Source: Massilia pinisoli (GTDB lineage Bacteria > Pseudomonadota > Gammaproteobacteria > Burkholderiales > Burkholderiaceae_D). From it: a stretch of 64,000 bases of DNA. The notes below the pieces were generated by a model. That model did no database searches and was not told where the DNA came from. It saw only the letters and a program-made list of their open reading frames with translations. The translations under genes and the position numbers were made by a program. Every line of letters begins with the position of its first letter. Position 1 is the stretch's first letter. Location: NCBI RefSeq assembly GCF_024753285.1, contig NZ_JANUGW010000010.1, forward strand, positions 124,001-188,000, given 5' to 3'. Shown here in pieces: positions 45,161 through 54,035 of this stretch.

Positions 45161-46591
45161 TCAGTTGCGCGCCACATTGCGCACGTCCACCGGGGGCCAG
45201 CCGCCGCCCAGTGCCTTGTACAAGGTGACCGTGTCGGCCAGGATCTGCTGGTGGTTCGCGAGCAGCGCCAGTTGCGCGCCCAGCAGCGAGCGCTCGGCCT
45301 CGAACACTTCCAGCTGCGAGACGACGCCTTCCTTCAGCTGCGCCTCCACCGCCGCGGCGACGACACCCAGGCGCTGCGCCTGCTCCTGCAGCTCCACGCG
45401 CTGGCGCCGGTGCGCGTCGAGGTTGACGAGGGTGTTTTCCACCTCCGCGAACGCGTCCATCACGACCTTGCGGTACTGCTGTTCCGCGACCTCGTTGTTC
45501 GCCTGGCTCGTCTTGATGTGCGCTTTCACGCCCGGGTCGAAGATCGGGAAGTTGATGCTGGGGAGCAGGCCGAACGTGAACGATTTCAACAGCGAGCCGA
45601 GCGCGAAGCTCGACGTGCCGCCGCGGCCCGTCAGGCTGATCGACGGCAGTTGCGCGAGCTTGGCCTGCCCCACGAGGTCGTACGATTCGAGCACGCGGAA
45701 TTCGGCCGCCACGACGTCGGGCCGGCGCTTCAGCAGGTCGGACGGCAGGCCCTCGGGCACGACCGGGAGTTGCACGCGGTCTTGCAAGGCGCCTTTCGGC
45801 AACTGGAAATTCCCGGCGGGCACGCCCAGCAAGGTCGCCAGTGCATTGCCGGACAGCGCGCGCAGCCGGCCCAGTTCGATCAGGTCGTTGCTCAGGCGGT
45901 TGATCTCGGCGCGCTGCTGGATCACGCGCGTCTCCGGCAGCAGGCCCTGCTGCTGCATCGCTTCGTACGTGGCAAGGATCTGCTTGTTCTTGTCGAGCGT
46001 CTTTTGCTGGCGGTCGAGCTGTTCGTCGAACTGCAGGATCTGGAAGTACGTGGTCGCCACGTCCGACGCGAGCGTCAGATAGCCGGCGCGCCAGTCGGCT
46101 TCGGTGGCGTGGAATTCCGCGGTCTGCGCTTCCGCGCCTTTCGCGACCTTGCCCCACACGTCGACGTCCCAGTTCACCTGCGTACCGAGATTGAACTGCT
46201 TGCTGAATTTTTGCCCCGTGCTCTTTTCGAAGCTGGCACCCGCGCCCGCGTCGAGCGTGGGCAGCGCGCCCGCGCGTGCCTCCTCGATCTGTGCGCCGGC
46301 CATCTTCGTGCGGGCGGCGAGGATCTTGAGGTCGACGTTGTCGTGCACGGCGCGCGCGACGAGGCCGTCCAGCTCAGGGTCGCGGAAACCCTTCCACCAA
46401 TCCTGCTCGATCAACACGCTTGGGGCGGTCGGCGGTGCCTGCGTGCCGGCCCAGCCCGTCTTGGCGGGCGTGTCGGGGGTCTGGTACGGTTTCATGCTGA
46501 CGTCGGCGCACGCGCACAGCAGCACGGCGACGCTGCACGCCGCCAGCGCCCGTGCCGGGTGCGTGCTGTTCCAACGGAGTCGTGTGTCCAT
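45161..46591 (-). CDS. NodT-family outer-membrane efflux lipoprotein
   Basis: A 476-residue TolC-like outer-membrane factor. The signal peptide ends in LLCAC (lipobox). Two repeated halves carry the family motifs 'WWKGFRDPELDGLV', 'SQPLPVVPEGLPSDLLKRRPDVVAAEFRVL' type and 'LPSISLTGRGG', with long helices that build the periplasmic tunnel. It forms a trimeric exit duct with the HlyD-type adaptor encoded two genes downstream. Normal length; part of the same minus-strand operon. Confidence 0.93.
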   Translation of the reverse strand: MDTRLRWNSTHPARALAACSVAVLLCACADVSMKPYQTPDTPAKTGWAGTQAPPTAPSVLIEQDWWKGFRDPELDGLVARAVHDNVDLKILAARTKMAGAQIEEARAGALPTLDAGAGASFEKSTGQKFSKQFNLGTQVNWDVDVWGKVAKGAEAQTAEFHATEADWRAGYLTLASDVATTYFQILQFDEQLDRQQKTLDKNKQILATYEAMQQQGLLPETRVIQQRAEINRLSNDLIELGRLRALSGNALATLLGVPAGNFQLPKGALQDRVQLPVVPEGLPSDLLKRRPDVVAAEFRVLESYDLVGQAKLAQLPSISLTGRGGTSSFALGSLLKSFTFGLLPSINFPIFDPGVKAHIKTSQANNEVAEQQYRKVVMDAFAEVENTLVNLDAHRRQRVELQEQAQRLGVVAAAVEAQLKEGVVSQLEVFEAERSLLGAQLALLANHQQILADTVTLYKALGGGWPPVDVRNVARN

Positions 46592-46612
46592 GGCTCGCCT
46601 CGTGACGTGTCG

Positions 46613-48559
46613 TCAGGCGCTCGGCCGCGCCTGCCATGCCTTCGATTCGACGAAGACGTTGAACAGGTTTTCATCCACGTGGCCGGCGCGACATTCCTCG
46701 GCGATCAGGTCGAGCGCCCGTTCGGCCGGGATCGCCTGCTTGTACGGGCGGTCGCGCGCCGTCAGCGCGTCGTAGATGTCGCTGATCGTGAGGATGCGCG
46801 TCTGCACACTGATCTGCGCGCCGGACAAGCCCATCGGGTAGCCCGAGCCGTCCAGCTTTTCGTGGTGCCCGTGCGCGATCGCGGGCACGCCGGCCAGTTC
46901 GCGCGTCCAGGGAATCAGGATCAGGAAGGAATACGAATCGGCCACGTGCGCTTCGATCTGGCGCCGCTCGTCCGGCGTCAGACAGCCCTTGCCGATCGAG
47001 AGCGCCGCGTATTCCTCGTCGCCGAGCAACTTGAACGCCGGGTCGTCGATGCCTTCGCACACGTGATCGTGGATCGCGTCGAGGCCGGCCGGCGGCGGTC
47101 CGTGCGAGACGGCCGGTTCGTTGGCGCGCACGATGGTGTCGAGAAAATCGTCCAGGCGCGCGCCCTCGTCGGCCAGCTGCGCCTCGATGCGGTCGCGCTC
47201 GCGGCGCAGGGCGTCCGCGTCCAGCTCGCCGCGCAGCTGGCGCTCCGTCAGGTTGCGCCACGCTTGCCGCTCGAGGCAGGCGCGGGCGTAGCGGAAGCGC
47301 TGTTCCAGCAGCCGCATGTCGGCGTGGTGGAGTTTCTTCTCCTTGCGCAGCACGTGTTCGCGCACGCCGACCTTGCCGAAGTCGTGCAGCAGCGCGGCAT
47401 AGCGGATCTCGCGCAGTTGCGCTTGTGTGAACGCGTGCCGGCGCAGCGCGGGGTCGTCCGTGCGGCCCAGCGCCAGCGCCAGGTTCTCGGCATAGCCGGC
47501 TACGCGGAACGAGTGCCCGGCCGTGACGGGGTCGCGCTCCTCGATGGCTTGCACCGACGCGCACACGAAGCCGTCCAGCAAGCCCTTGATGTCGGAATAC
47601 AACTGGAAATTCTTCAGTGCGACGGCCGTCTCCGCGCACACGCCGCTGAGGATTTCGAGGTCGGCGTCCTGGAACGCGTTGCGGTCGGACGAGGTGTCGA
47701 CCTGGATCAGCCCGAGCACGTCGTCGCCGAGGATCAGCGGCACGCACATGACGCTGAGGATCGCCTGGGCGACGATCGACTCGTGCGCGCCGAAGTGGCG
47801 GTCGGCCAATGTATCGACGGACAGGATCGCGCGCTTGCGTCCCAGCACTTCGTCGACGATGGTGCGCGAGATGCGCATCTGCGTCGGGTCTTCCGCGGCC
47901 CCGCCGCGGCGGCGCGCGGCGACGGGCTGCGGCGGATCGCGTTCGCTCGGGCGCAGCATGATGAACGCGCGCTCGGCGGCAGGAAACAGGTCGAAAATAA
48001 AATTCATCAGCTTTTCGATCAGCGTGTCCTGGTCGGTGACAGCGCCCAGCGCGATGCCGACCTGGGCCATCGCGTGCAGCCGGTGCACCGTGTTCTCGAG
48101 CTCGTCGCGGTCGGCGTTGCGCGTGTCGACGATGGGGGCGAACTGCGTGGCGTCGACGGAGCGCGTGATCACGGCCTGCGCCGCGCCGCGCTCGGGCACG
48201 AGCAGCGAGTGGAACACGAGGCGCCCGGACGCGAGCCGCAGCTCGTCGCCTTCGGTCAGCTCGTGCCAGGTGCCGGGCGAAAGCCGCTCGCCGGACACGA
48301 ACGTGCCGTTGCTCGAATGAAGGTCCTCGACGAAATAGCTGGCGCCGCGGCGCCGGATCCGCGCGTGGCGGCGGCTGACCGTCTGCTCCGGGATGCACAT
48401 GTATTTGTCGGACGCGAGCGCATCCTGCGCGTTGCGGCCGAGCACGACCTCGTCATGCAGGGGGAACACGGCGGGCTTGCTGGATGCCGTCCCCATCCAT
48501 TCCAGGTACGCGCGCACGGGGCCGCCGCTGGTCGGGGCGAATGATGCGTTCGGTTCCAT
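46613..48559 (-). CDS. FHA-GAF-HD-GYP signalling protein
   Basis: A 648-residue cytoplasmic protein with three modules. The N-terminal FHA domain (about 36-115) has 'VLGRNA', 'SRRHARI' and 'HSSNGTFVSG'. A GAF domain occupies about 160-320. The C-terminal HD-GYP domain has 'LLHDFGKVGV' and 'HHEKLDGSGYPMGL', with a ~150-residue charged insertion between them. HD-GYP enzymes hydrolyse cyclic di-GMP; the full HHE/GSGYP motif suggests activity. FHA input implies control by Thr phosphorylation. It connects this export locus to second-messenger signalling and is in one operon with the outer-membrane factor (22-base gap). Confidence 0.93.
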   Translation of the reverse strand: MEPNASFAPTSGGPVRAYLEWMGTASSKPAVFPLHDEVVLGRNAQDALASDKYMCIPEQTVSRRHARIRRRGASYFVEDLHSSNGTFVSGERLSPGTWHELTEGDELRLASGRLVFHSLLVPERGAAQAVITRSVDATQFAPIVDTRNADRDELENTVHRLHAMAQVGIALGAVTDQDTLIEKLMNFIFDLFPAAERAFIMLRPSERDPPQPVAARRRGGAAEDPTQMRISRTIVDEVLGRKRAILSVDTLADRHFGAHESIVAQAILSVMCVPLILGDDVLGLIQVDTSSDRNAFQDADLEILSGVCAETAVALKNFQLYSDIKGLLDGFVCASVQAIEERDPVTAGHSFRVAGYAENLALALGRTDDPALRRHAFTQAQLREIRYAALLHDFGKVGVREHVLRKEKKLHHADMRLLEQRFRYARACLERQAWRNLTERQLRGELDADALRRERDRIEAQLADEGARLDDFLDTIVRANEPAVSHGPPPAGLDAIHDHVCEGIDDPAFKLLGDEEYAALSIGKGCLTPDERRQIEAHVADSYSFLILIPWTRELAGVPAIAHGHHEKLDGSGYPMGLSGAQISVQTRILTISDIYDALTARDRPYKQAIPAERALDLIAEECRAGHVDENLFNVFVESKAWQARPSA

Positions 48560-48589
48560 GGCGGGGTCGCTTCCGTGCCCGGTCGGGCG

Positions 48590-49012
48590 TCACTTCACCG
48601 TGATCGTGATCTTCCGCGACACCACGGGCGGGCTGTGGACGATGTGCTTGTCGTCGCCCATCACGAGCTGCAGCGTGTGTTTCCCGGGCGGCAGCTCGAG
48701 CATCGTTTCCGTCTCGCCCGCGCCGAAGTGCAGGTGGTTGCGGTCGGACGGGATTTCCTGGCCGGCCGGCGGCACGTCCGCATCGATCAGCAGGTGATGG
48801 TGGCCCGTGTTCTTCGCGGCGACGCCTTTCGGCGCGACCCCCATGTTGCGCAGGCCGAACCATACGCGGAACGGCTTGCCCGCCGGGACCACGGCGCCGT
48901 CCGACGGCCAGCCGATATAACAGTACGCGTTGGACGGGGCATCGGTCGAGCCGGCCGGTGCGACGGCGACGAGGGCCGCCAGGGCGACGGCGGCGGGCAA
49001 CAGGTTGCGCAT
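48590..49012 (-). CDS. DUF4399 periplasmic protein, copy 1
   Basis: A 140-residue exported protein (signal peptide to about residue 22) of the DUF4399 family. The pattern 'GLRNMGVAPKG', 'NTGHHHLLID', 'NHLHFGAGETET' and 'LPPGKHTLQLVMGD' is complete; the His cluster may bind metal. Function is unknown. It is a paralogue of the next gene, clearly alike throughout, and lies 31 bases before the FHA-GAF-HD-GYP gene in the same operon. Confidence 0.88.
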   Translation of the reverse strand: MRNLLPAAVALAALVAVAPAGSTDAPSNAYCYIGWPSDGAVVPAGKPFRVWFGLRNMGVAPKGVAAKNTGHHHLLIDADVPPAGQEIPSDRNHLHFGAGETETMLELPPGKHTLQLVMGDDKHIVHSPPVVSRKITITVK

Positions 49013-49043
49013 GATGGTCTCCCTCGGATGGCCGGCGCGGCGG

Positions 49044-49469
49044 CTATTTCACCGTGACGGTGATCTTCTTCGACATGACGGGCGGGTCGTGCGGCATGTG
49101 GTCCTTGTCGCCCAGCAGCAGTTGCAACGTATGCTTGCCGGGCGGGAGTTCGACGCGCGCTTCCGTTTCGCCGGCGCCGAAATGCAGGTGGTTGCGGTCG
49201 TTCGGGATCGGTTCCGTCATCGGCGGCGGGTCGGTATCGATCAGCAGGTGGTGGTGGCCCGTGTTGGGGACCGCGGTGCCTTTCGGCGCGACGCCCATGT
49301 TGCGCAGGCCCATCCGCACCCAGAACTTCCCGCCATTGATCACGGTGCCGTCGTGGGGCCAGATGAAATACACCTGCGCGTTTTCGGGCGCCGTGCTCCG
49401 TTGCGCGGCGGCAGGACCGGCGCACAGAGCCGCCGTCAGCAGGACAGGGAATAACAAAGGAAAGCGCAT
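49044..49469 (-). CDS. DUF4399 periplasmic protein, copy 2
   Basis: A 141-residue exported protein, first gene of the six-gene minus-strand operon. It shows the same DUF4399 core as its neighbour ('GLRNMGVAPKGTAVPNTG', 'HFGAGETEARVELPPGKH', 'PPVMSKKITVTVK'). The frame is open to 49553, but the ATG at 49469 gives a normal signal peptide and has GGAG upstream. A tandem duplication produced the pair. What DUF4399 proteins do in peptide export is not known. Confidence 0.88.
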   Translation of the reverse strand: MRFPLLFPVLLTAALCAGPAAAQRSTAPENAQVYFIWPHDGTVINGGKFWVRMGLRNMGVAPKGTAVPNTGHHHLLIDTDPPPMTEPIPNDRNHLHFGAGETEARVELPPGKHTLQLLLGDKDHMPHDPPVMSKKITVTVK

Positions 49470-49591
49470 GATCGATAGCTCCTGGCTAGGGCAAGCTGAG
49501 GTGCGCGTCAATACTTCTAAATCTGGCACACTCGGAGCCAGATCGCAAGGCACTTCTGTCGAATGCAGCCAAATGGGAGCGGGAGAGCATC

Positions 49592-50695
49592 ATGTGGCAA
49601 CGTCTTCTGATGGTTGGCGTGCTGGCGGGGCCGGCGTGTGTGAGCGTGGCAGCCGCGCAGGACCGCGCGCCGCGCATCGAGCTCGTCGGCGTCGTCCCCA
49701 AGAACAGCGCGGAGCAGTTCGAACTGGCGTTCTGGGAATCGATCAAGGACAGCAACCAGGCCAGTGATTACGAGGCCTACCTGAAGCAGTATCCGAAAGG
49801 CCGTTTCGCCGCGCTCGCGCAGGCACGCCTGGCCCGTCTGCGCGCGGCGCAGCCGCAGGCGACCGCACCGAAGCCGCCGCCGCCCATCGTGCATGAAGCG
49901 GCGCCGAAACCACCGCCGCCTGCGAAGACGACTGCGCCCGCGCCCGCTGCGACGACTGCGCCCGCGCACACGGTCGCGGCCGGCACCGACATCAAGGATT
50001 GCCCGGCCTGTCCGACACTCGTCTCGATTCCCGGCGGCACGTACACGATGGGGAACAATACGAGCGACCCCAGCGAGAAGCCGGCGCATGCGGTCACGGT
50101 CGGGCCGTTCGCGATCGGCCGCTACGAAGTCTCCGTGCAGGAGTGGAACGCGTGCGCGGCCGCCGGTGCATGCCAGAAGATCGCCCAGCGGCCGGACACG
50201 AGCCCGACGGCGCCCATGCGCGACGTCAGCTGGGACGACGCGCAGCAGTACGTGAAATGGCTGGCGACCTCGAGCGGCAAGCCGTACCGCCTGCCCACCG
50301 AAGCCGAGTGGGAACGCGCGGCACGCGGCGGTACGGCCACGCGCTACTGGTGGGGAGAACAAATGGCGCAGGGCAAGGCCAACTGCAAGGAATGCGGCAA
50401 GCCGTGGGCGGAGGACGCGCCCGCGAACGTCGGCACCTTCGCCGCCAATCCGTACGGTGTGTACGACACGAGCGGCGGCGTGTGGGAATGGGTCGCCGAC
50501 TGCTGGCACAACAACTACAAGGGCGCGCCCGCCGACGGCCGCGCGTGGGACGAGTCCGATTGCCGCGTGCGCGTCATCCGCGGCGGGTCGTGGCGCGAAG
50601 GCGCGGCCTACATGGTCGCGTCCACCCGCTTCAAATACGACGCGAGCGTGCGCCATTCGCAGAACGGGTTCCGCGTCGCGCGCAGCCTCAAGTGA
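49592..50695 (+). CDS. Exported SUMF1 (formylglycine-generating-enzyme-like) domain protein
   Basis: A 367-residue protein with a signal peptide (to about 22), a helical repeat-like segment ('[23 protein letters not shown]'), a Pro/Ala linker and a C-terminal SUMF1 domain (about 140-365) with '[12 protein letters not shown]', '[15 protein letters not shown]', 'VWEWVADCW', 'VIRGGSW' and 'NGFRVAR'. Such bacterial domains often lack enzymatic activity and bind ligands; they are frequently encoded near Ser/Thr kinases. It is divergent from the DUF4399 operon and ends 7 bases from the convergent kinase gene. Confidence 0.9.
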   Translation: MWQRLLMVGVLAGPACVSVAAAQDRAPRIELVGVVPKNSAEQFELAFWESIKDSNQASDYEAYLKQYPKGRFAALAQARLARLRAAQPQATAPKPPPPIVHEAAPKPPPPAKTTAPAPAATTAPAHTVAAGTDIKDCPACPTLVSIPGGTYTMGNNTSDPSEKPAHAVTVGPFAIGRYEVSVQEWNACAAAGACQKIAQRPDTSPTAPMRDVSWDDAQQYVKWLATSSGKPYRLPTEAEWERAARGGTATRYWWGEQMAQGKANCKECGKPWAEDAPANVGTFAANPYGVYDTSGGVWEWVADCWHNNYKGAPADGRAWDESDCRVRVIRGGSWREGAAYMVASTRFKYDASVRHSQNGFRVARSLK

Positions 50696-50702
50696 TGCAG
50701 CG

Positions 50703-52778
50703 TCAGCGCGGGCGCGTGTGGATCTGCAGGAACTCGACGGCGATCGGGCCCTTCGCGCGCATCTTGTCGAGGCGGCCGGCCACGTCGGCCAGGTAGCCCG
50801 CGGCCGGCTCGGAGATCGGGCGCACGCCGTCGAACAGCGGCGCCGGAGTCGTCACCAGCACGACGAGCTCCGCGCCGAACGGCTTGCCGATGCCCCACTC
50901 GCCGAGGCTGCCGATGGTGGCCGTGTAGTTCGGCGGTGCCCGGTTGTCGCGGGCGCGCGCGTTCGGCAGCAGGTGCGTGACGCTGCCGTCGAGCGAGTAA
51001 TAATCGACCGCGATATACGACTCCACGGCCGGCGTCGTCACGTCGACCATCAGGGAATCGCCCTCGGTCAGCTGCGCGTCCGGGCCGTGCGCGCCCGCGA
51101 GACGGATCGCGGCGCCGCCGCCGGCCTGGCGGTACGCGGCCCAGTACGGCCCCAGGGCCGACAGCACGGGACACTTGTCGCGGCCAACCTGCGCAACGTC
51201 GAGCTGCACGGCCGCGACGCCGGGCATCGCGGCGAACTGTTCCTTCAGGCCGGCGGGGCCCGGTGGCGTCGACAGCAGGCCGTGTACCGTCACCGCATGG
51301 CCGTCGACGTTGCCGACGAGCGCCGCGCAGGGGATGCGTGACAGCGCGGTGGCGATGGCGGCTTGTGTCGGCGCAGGCGCAGGTGCAGGTGCAGGTGCGG
51401 GCACGGTCGCGGCCGGCGGCGCCGCCGCCTGGACGGGCTCGTGAACGGCGACGGGCGGCGCGGCGTCGGGTGCTGGTTGCGTGGAAACCGTCGTCGGCGC
51501 CGGCGGCTTGCCGTGCATCCAGTGCCATCCGGCCGCACCGAGCGCGGCGGCCACGGCGACGCCCGCCGCCGCGCCGGCCAGCATGCCGTAGCGCGCCTTC
51601 GATGCGCCCGAGCCGAAGTCGTGCAGGAAGCGCTCGACCGTGGGCGTGCGCGCGCTCCGCTCGAGCGCGAGGCCGCACTTGAGCGCATGCCACGGTCCGC
51701 GCCCGAGGCCGGGCGGACGCTGCGGTTTCATGCCGGCGCCGCGTGCCTGCAGTGCGGACGCGCCCGTGAACGGATGCCGTCCCGTCAGCATTTCGTAGGC
51801 GATGCAGGCGAGTGCGTAGATGTCGTCGCGCGGGTCGGGGTCGAGGTGTTCCAGCATTTCCGGGCTCGCATACGCGGGCGTGAGCGCGCCCAGGCTGCCC
51901 GGGTCGAACACGGTGACGTCGACGTCCTCTTCCGTTTTCTGAAACACGCGCGCGATGCCGAAATCGATGACCTTGACGTTGCCCGAATCCGTGAGCACGA
52001 CGTTGCCGGGCTTGAAGTCGCAGTGGACGAAGCCGTGCGCGTGCGCGTACGCGAGCGCGTTGCCCATGCCCGTCACGATCCGCAGCACGTCGGGATAGGG
52101 CATGCCGGCAAAGCCCGGCGCGCGCAGCACCTGGCTCAAGGGCTTGCCCTTCAGGTATTCCATCGTCAGGTAGACCATCGGGCCGTCGCGGTCGAAATCG
52201 TAGACGGACACGATGTTCGGATGCGCCAGCGCCTGCGCCTTGCGCGCCTCGCGCTGCAGGGCGATCAGCGATTTCGGATGGCCACGGAACTGGACGTTCA
52301 AGACCTTGATGGCGATATAGGGCTTGCGGTCGGACGCTTCCAGCTTGCGCAGGTCGAGCGCCTTGTAGACGGTGCCCATGCCGCCGAAGCCGATGCATTC
52401 TTCCAGCACGAAGCGGTTGTTCAGCGTGTCGCCGACGCCTTTCATGCGCTCGGGTTCGGGATCGCGCTCGAGCTCATCCTTGCGTGGCGGCAACGGGGGC
52501 GGCTCGCGCAAGGTGTTCGCGCCGGGGCGGGTCTGGACGAACGTGTCGTCGCCGCCCTTGCGCTGGCGCGCCACGATCAGGCGCTCGATGCGGTGCTGGA
52601 TTTCCGTGTAGACCTCGCCCGGCAGCGGCTTGCGCGCATGTTCCTCGCTCAAGACTTCGAGCAGTCGGCCCACGCTCTCGGGAGCGGTCTCGAGCACGTG
52701 GTCGACCTGGGCAAAGAACTCCGTACGCGGCAAGGCGCCGGTCTGCAATTGCCGGATCGCGTGGGCGAGGCTGTCCAT
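50703..52778 (-). CDS. Transmembrane Ser/Thr protein kinase with DUF4384-like periplasmic domain
   Basis: A 691-residue kinase. N-terminal helical region (1-110), kinase domain (about 122-385) with glycine loop 'IGFGGMGTVYKA', Lys158 in 'AIKV', catalytic loop 'HCDFKPGN' (H252-C253-D254) and DFG at 272-274. The usual Arg of HRD is Cys, so it is a non-RD kinase that may not need activation-loop phosphorylation. A transmembrane helix (about 397-420), a Pro/Ala linker and a periplasmic domain ending like DUF4384 follow. Start at 52778 is chosen; ATG 52817 is possible. It stands opposite the peptide genes; FHA proteins and a PP2C phosphatase nearby complete a signalling set. Confidence 0.92.
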   Translation of the reverse strand: MDSLAHAIRQLQTGALPRTEFFAQVDHVLETAPESVGRLLEVLSEEHARKPLPGEVYTEIQHRIERLIVARQRKGGDDTFVQTRPGANTLREPPPLPPRKDELERDPEPERMKGVGDTLNNRFVLEECIGFGGMGTVYKALDLRKLEASDRKPYIAIKVLNVQFRGHPKSLIALQREARKAQALAHPNIVSVYDFDRDGPMVYLTMEYLKGKPLSQVLRAPGFAGMPYPDVLRIVTGMGNALAYAHAHGFVHCDFKPGNVVLTDSGNVKVIDFGIARVFQKTEEDVDVTVFDPGSLGALTPAYASPEMLEHLDPDPRDDIYALACIAYEMLTGRHPFTGASALQARGAGMKPQRPPGLGRGPWHALKCGLALERSARTPTVERFLHDFGSGASKARYGMLAGAAAGVAVAAALGAAGWHWMHGKPPAPTTVSTQPAPDAAPPVAVHEPVQAAAPPAATVPAPAPAPAPAPTQAAIATALSRIPCAALVGNVDGHAVTVHGLLSTPPGPAGLKEQFAAMPGVAAVQLDVAQVGRDKCPVLSALGPYWAAYRQAGGGAAIRLAGAHGPDAQLTEGDSLMVDVTTPAVESYIAVDYYSLDGSVTHLLPNARARDNRAPPNYTATIGSLGEWGIGKPFGAELVVLVTTPAPLFDGVRPISEPAAGYLADVAGRLDKMRAKGPIAVEFLQIHTRPR

Positions 52779-52869
52779 AGTGTTGTCTGTATCCCGGGCG
52801 TTTCTTGAGACTACCATGAAACGCCGGATGATCAAGGGGCGCACGCCGCTCCCCCCAGCGAGGGTGTGG

Positions 52870-52911
52870 GATCGCGCCGAACAGGTCCTCGAAAAGTGTT
52901 GGATCGGACCC
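52870..52911 (+). promoter_or_regulatory. Candidate upstream activator site 1
   Basis: GATCGCGCCGAACAG followed about 12 bases later by TGTTGGATCGGACCC. Nearly the same block stands at 56301-56341. Both begin 155-156 bases before their sigma-54 promoter, the range where enhancer-binding proteins bind. Function inferred from conservation and distance. Confidence 0.5.
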
Positions 52912-53025
52912 ATCAGAGGCCGATGCCGAGCGCCGTAGCCGTACCGCCGAGTTTTGCGGCCGTATTTACAAAAATCTCTTTGTTTTCAATGGCTTGCGTA
53001 TGGATTGGCGCGTGCTGGAACGACC

Positions 53026-53041
53026 TGGCACGCCTTTCGCA
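53026..53041 (+). promoter_or_regulatory. Sigma-54 promoter 1 of the peptide array
   Basis: TGGCACGCCTTTCGCA matches the consensus TGGCACG-N4-TTGCW at every position except one (T to C before the -12 GC). GG and GC have the required spacing. Transcription would start near 53053, 54 bases before the first peptide ATG. Confidence 0.75.
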
Positions 53042-53106
53042 ATAAGACCATCGAGCGCAGATAAATGCCTCGACCAACCAAACGAAACCTTAAAGGAGCT
53101 TTGACC

Positions 53107-53388
53107 ATGAAAACCCTGATCATCACCGACCTGGCCCGCACCGAGACCCTGGACAGCGCCACCATGACCACCGTGCGCGGCGGCCATAACCAATACATCG
53201 CACCGTCGTACACGTTCGGCGATTACACCTACGCCCCGACGTCCGACTCGTCGATCAACGCCAGCCAGAGCCTGAACCAGATCCAGAACGTGATGACCGC
53301 CACGGCCAACGGTTCGGCTTTCGTCGACGGCGTGAGCGTCCACAACAACGTGTCGCAAGACGGCAAGAACGTGATCGTCCGTCACTGA
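53107..53388 (+). CDS. Double-glycine leader peptide 1 (class A)
   Basis: A 93-residue precursor: a 26-residue leader ending VRGG and a 67-residue mature part without Cys. The leader follows the pattern shared by all ten: I-x-D-L near 6-9, L-D near 15-16, M20, and hydrophobic-x-G-G. The mature part contains 'DSSINASQSLNQIQNV', 'TATANGSAF' and 'DGKNVIV', rich in Asn, Gln, Ser and Thr. The C39 exporter encoded downstream should cut after GG. A strong site (AAAGGAG) precedes the ATG. The protein is identical to peptide 6; function unknown. Confidence 0.88.
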   Translation: MKTLIITDLARTETLDSATMTTVRGGHNQYIAPSYTFGDYTYAPTSDSSINASQSLNQIQNVMTATANGSAFVDGVSVHNNVSQDGKNVIVRH

Positions 53389-53423
53389 TCGAAGCAATTC
53401 AAATTCAATCCGAGGAGAACACC

Positions 53424-53702
53424 ATGAAAACCCTGACCATCAAAGACCTGGACCGCGCCGAACAACTGGACCGCACCGCCATGGCGGCAGTGCGCGGCGG
53501 CCACAACGAATATTACGCACCGTCGTTCAAGATGGGCGATTTCACCTACGCCCCGTCGTCCGACTCGTCGATCAACGCGCTGCAGAGCCTGGGCCAGCAG
53601 CAGAACGTGCTGACGGCGACGGCCAACGACTCGGCCTTCCTGGAGGGCGTGACCGTGAACAACACGACGAACCAGAACGGCAAGAACGTCATCGTCCGCT
53701 GA
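53424..53702 (+). CDS. Double-glycine leader peptide 2 (class A)
   Basis: A 92-residue precursor, 26-residue leader ending VRGG, 66-residue mature part with the class A core ('SSINALQSLGQQQNV', 'TATANDSAF', 'QNGKNVIV'). GAGGAG precedes the ATG. It follows peptide 1 by 35 bases. Near-identical to peptide 7. Confidence 0.88.
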   Translation: MKTLTIKDLDRAEQLDRTAMAAVRGGHNEYYAPSFKMGDFTYAPSSDSSINALQSLGQQQNVLTATANDSAFLEGVTVNNTTNQNGKNVIVR

Positions 53703-53746
53703 ACCTGACAACACCATCATTGACTATACTTTCAAGGAGCATCGAT

Positions 53747-54022
53747 ATGAACACCCTGATCATCAAGGACCTGGACCGCGCCGAACAACTGGATCGCACC
53801 GCCATGGCGGCCGTGCGCGGCGGCTGGAGCGTGTATGCGCCGTCGTACAAGATGGGCGACGTCACCTACGCCCCGTCGTCGGACTCGTCGATCAACGCGG
53901 CCCAGAGCCTGGGCCAGTTGCAGAACGTGATGACGGCAACGGCCAACGATTCGGCCTTCCTGTCCGGTGTGAGCGTGACCAACACGACGCACCAGAACGG
54001 CAAGAACGTCATCGTCGGCTGA
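53747..54022 (+). CDS. Double-glycine leader peptide 3 (class A)
   Basis: A 91-residue precursor, leader ending VRGG, 65-residue mature part beginning WSVYAPSYKMGD and sharing the class A core. AAGGAG precedes the ATG at 53747; an upstream in-frame ATG is not used. Its leader differs from that of peptide 2 at only two positions, so it arose by duplication; it has no equivalent in the second half of the array except the more distant peptide 9. Confidence 0.88.
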   Translation: MNTLIIKDLDRAEQLDRTAMAAVRGGWSVYAPSYKMGDVTYAPSSDSSINAAQSLGQLQNVMTATANDSAFLSGVSVTNTTHQNGKNVIVG

Positions 54023-54035
54023 ACGGGAGAGACCC

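Larger units (their letters stand above)
52870..53702 (+). repeat. Segmental duplication, copy 1 (promoter region plus two peptide genes)
   Basis: This stretch and 56301-57146 share an upstream block, a sigma-54 promoter, a leader, and two peptide genes in the same order. The first peptides of each copy are identical proteins with only synonymous base changes. Confidence 0.85.

Noticed and set aside
44783..48544. Plus-strand open frame of 1253 codons
   Set aside because: It is antisense to the FHA, NodT and HD-GYP genes, all of which have clear domains; the predicted product is His/Arg/Ala-rich low-complexity sequence.
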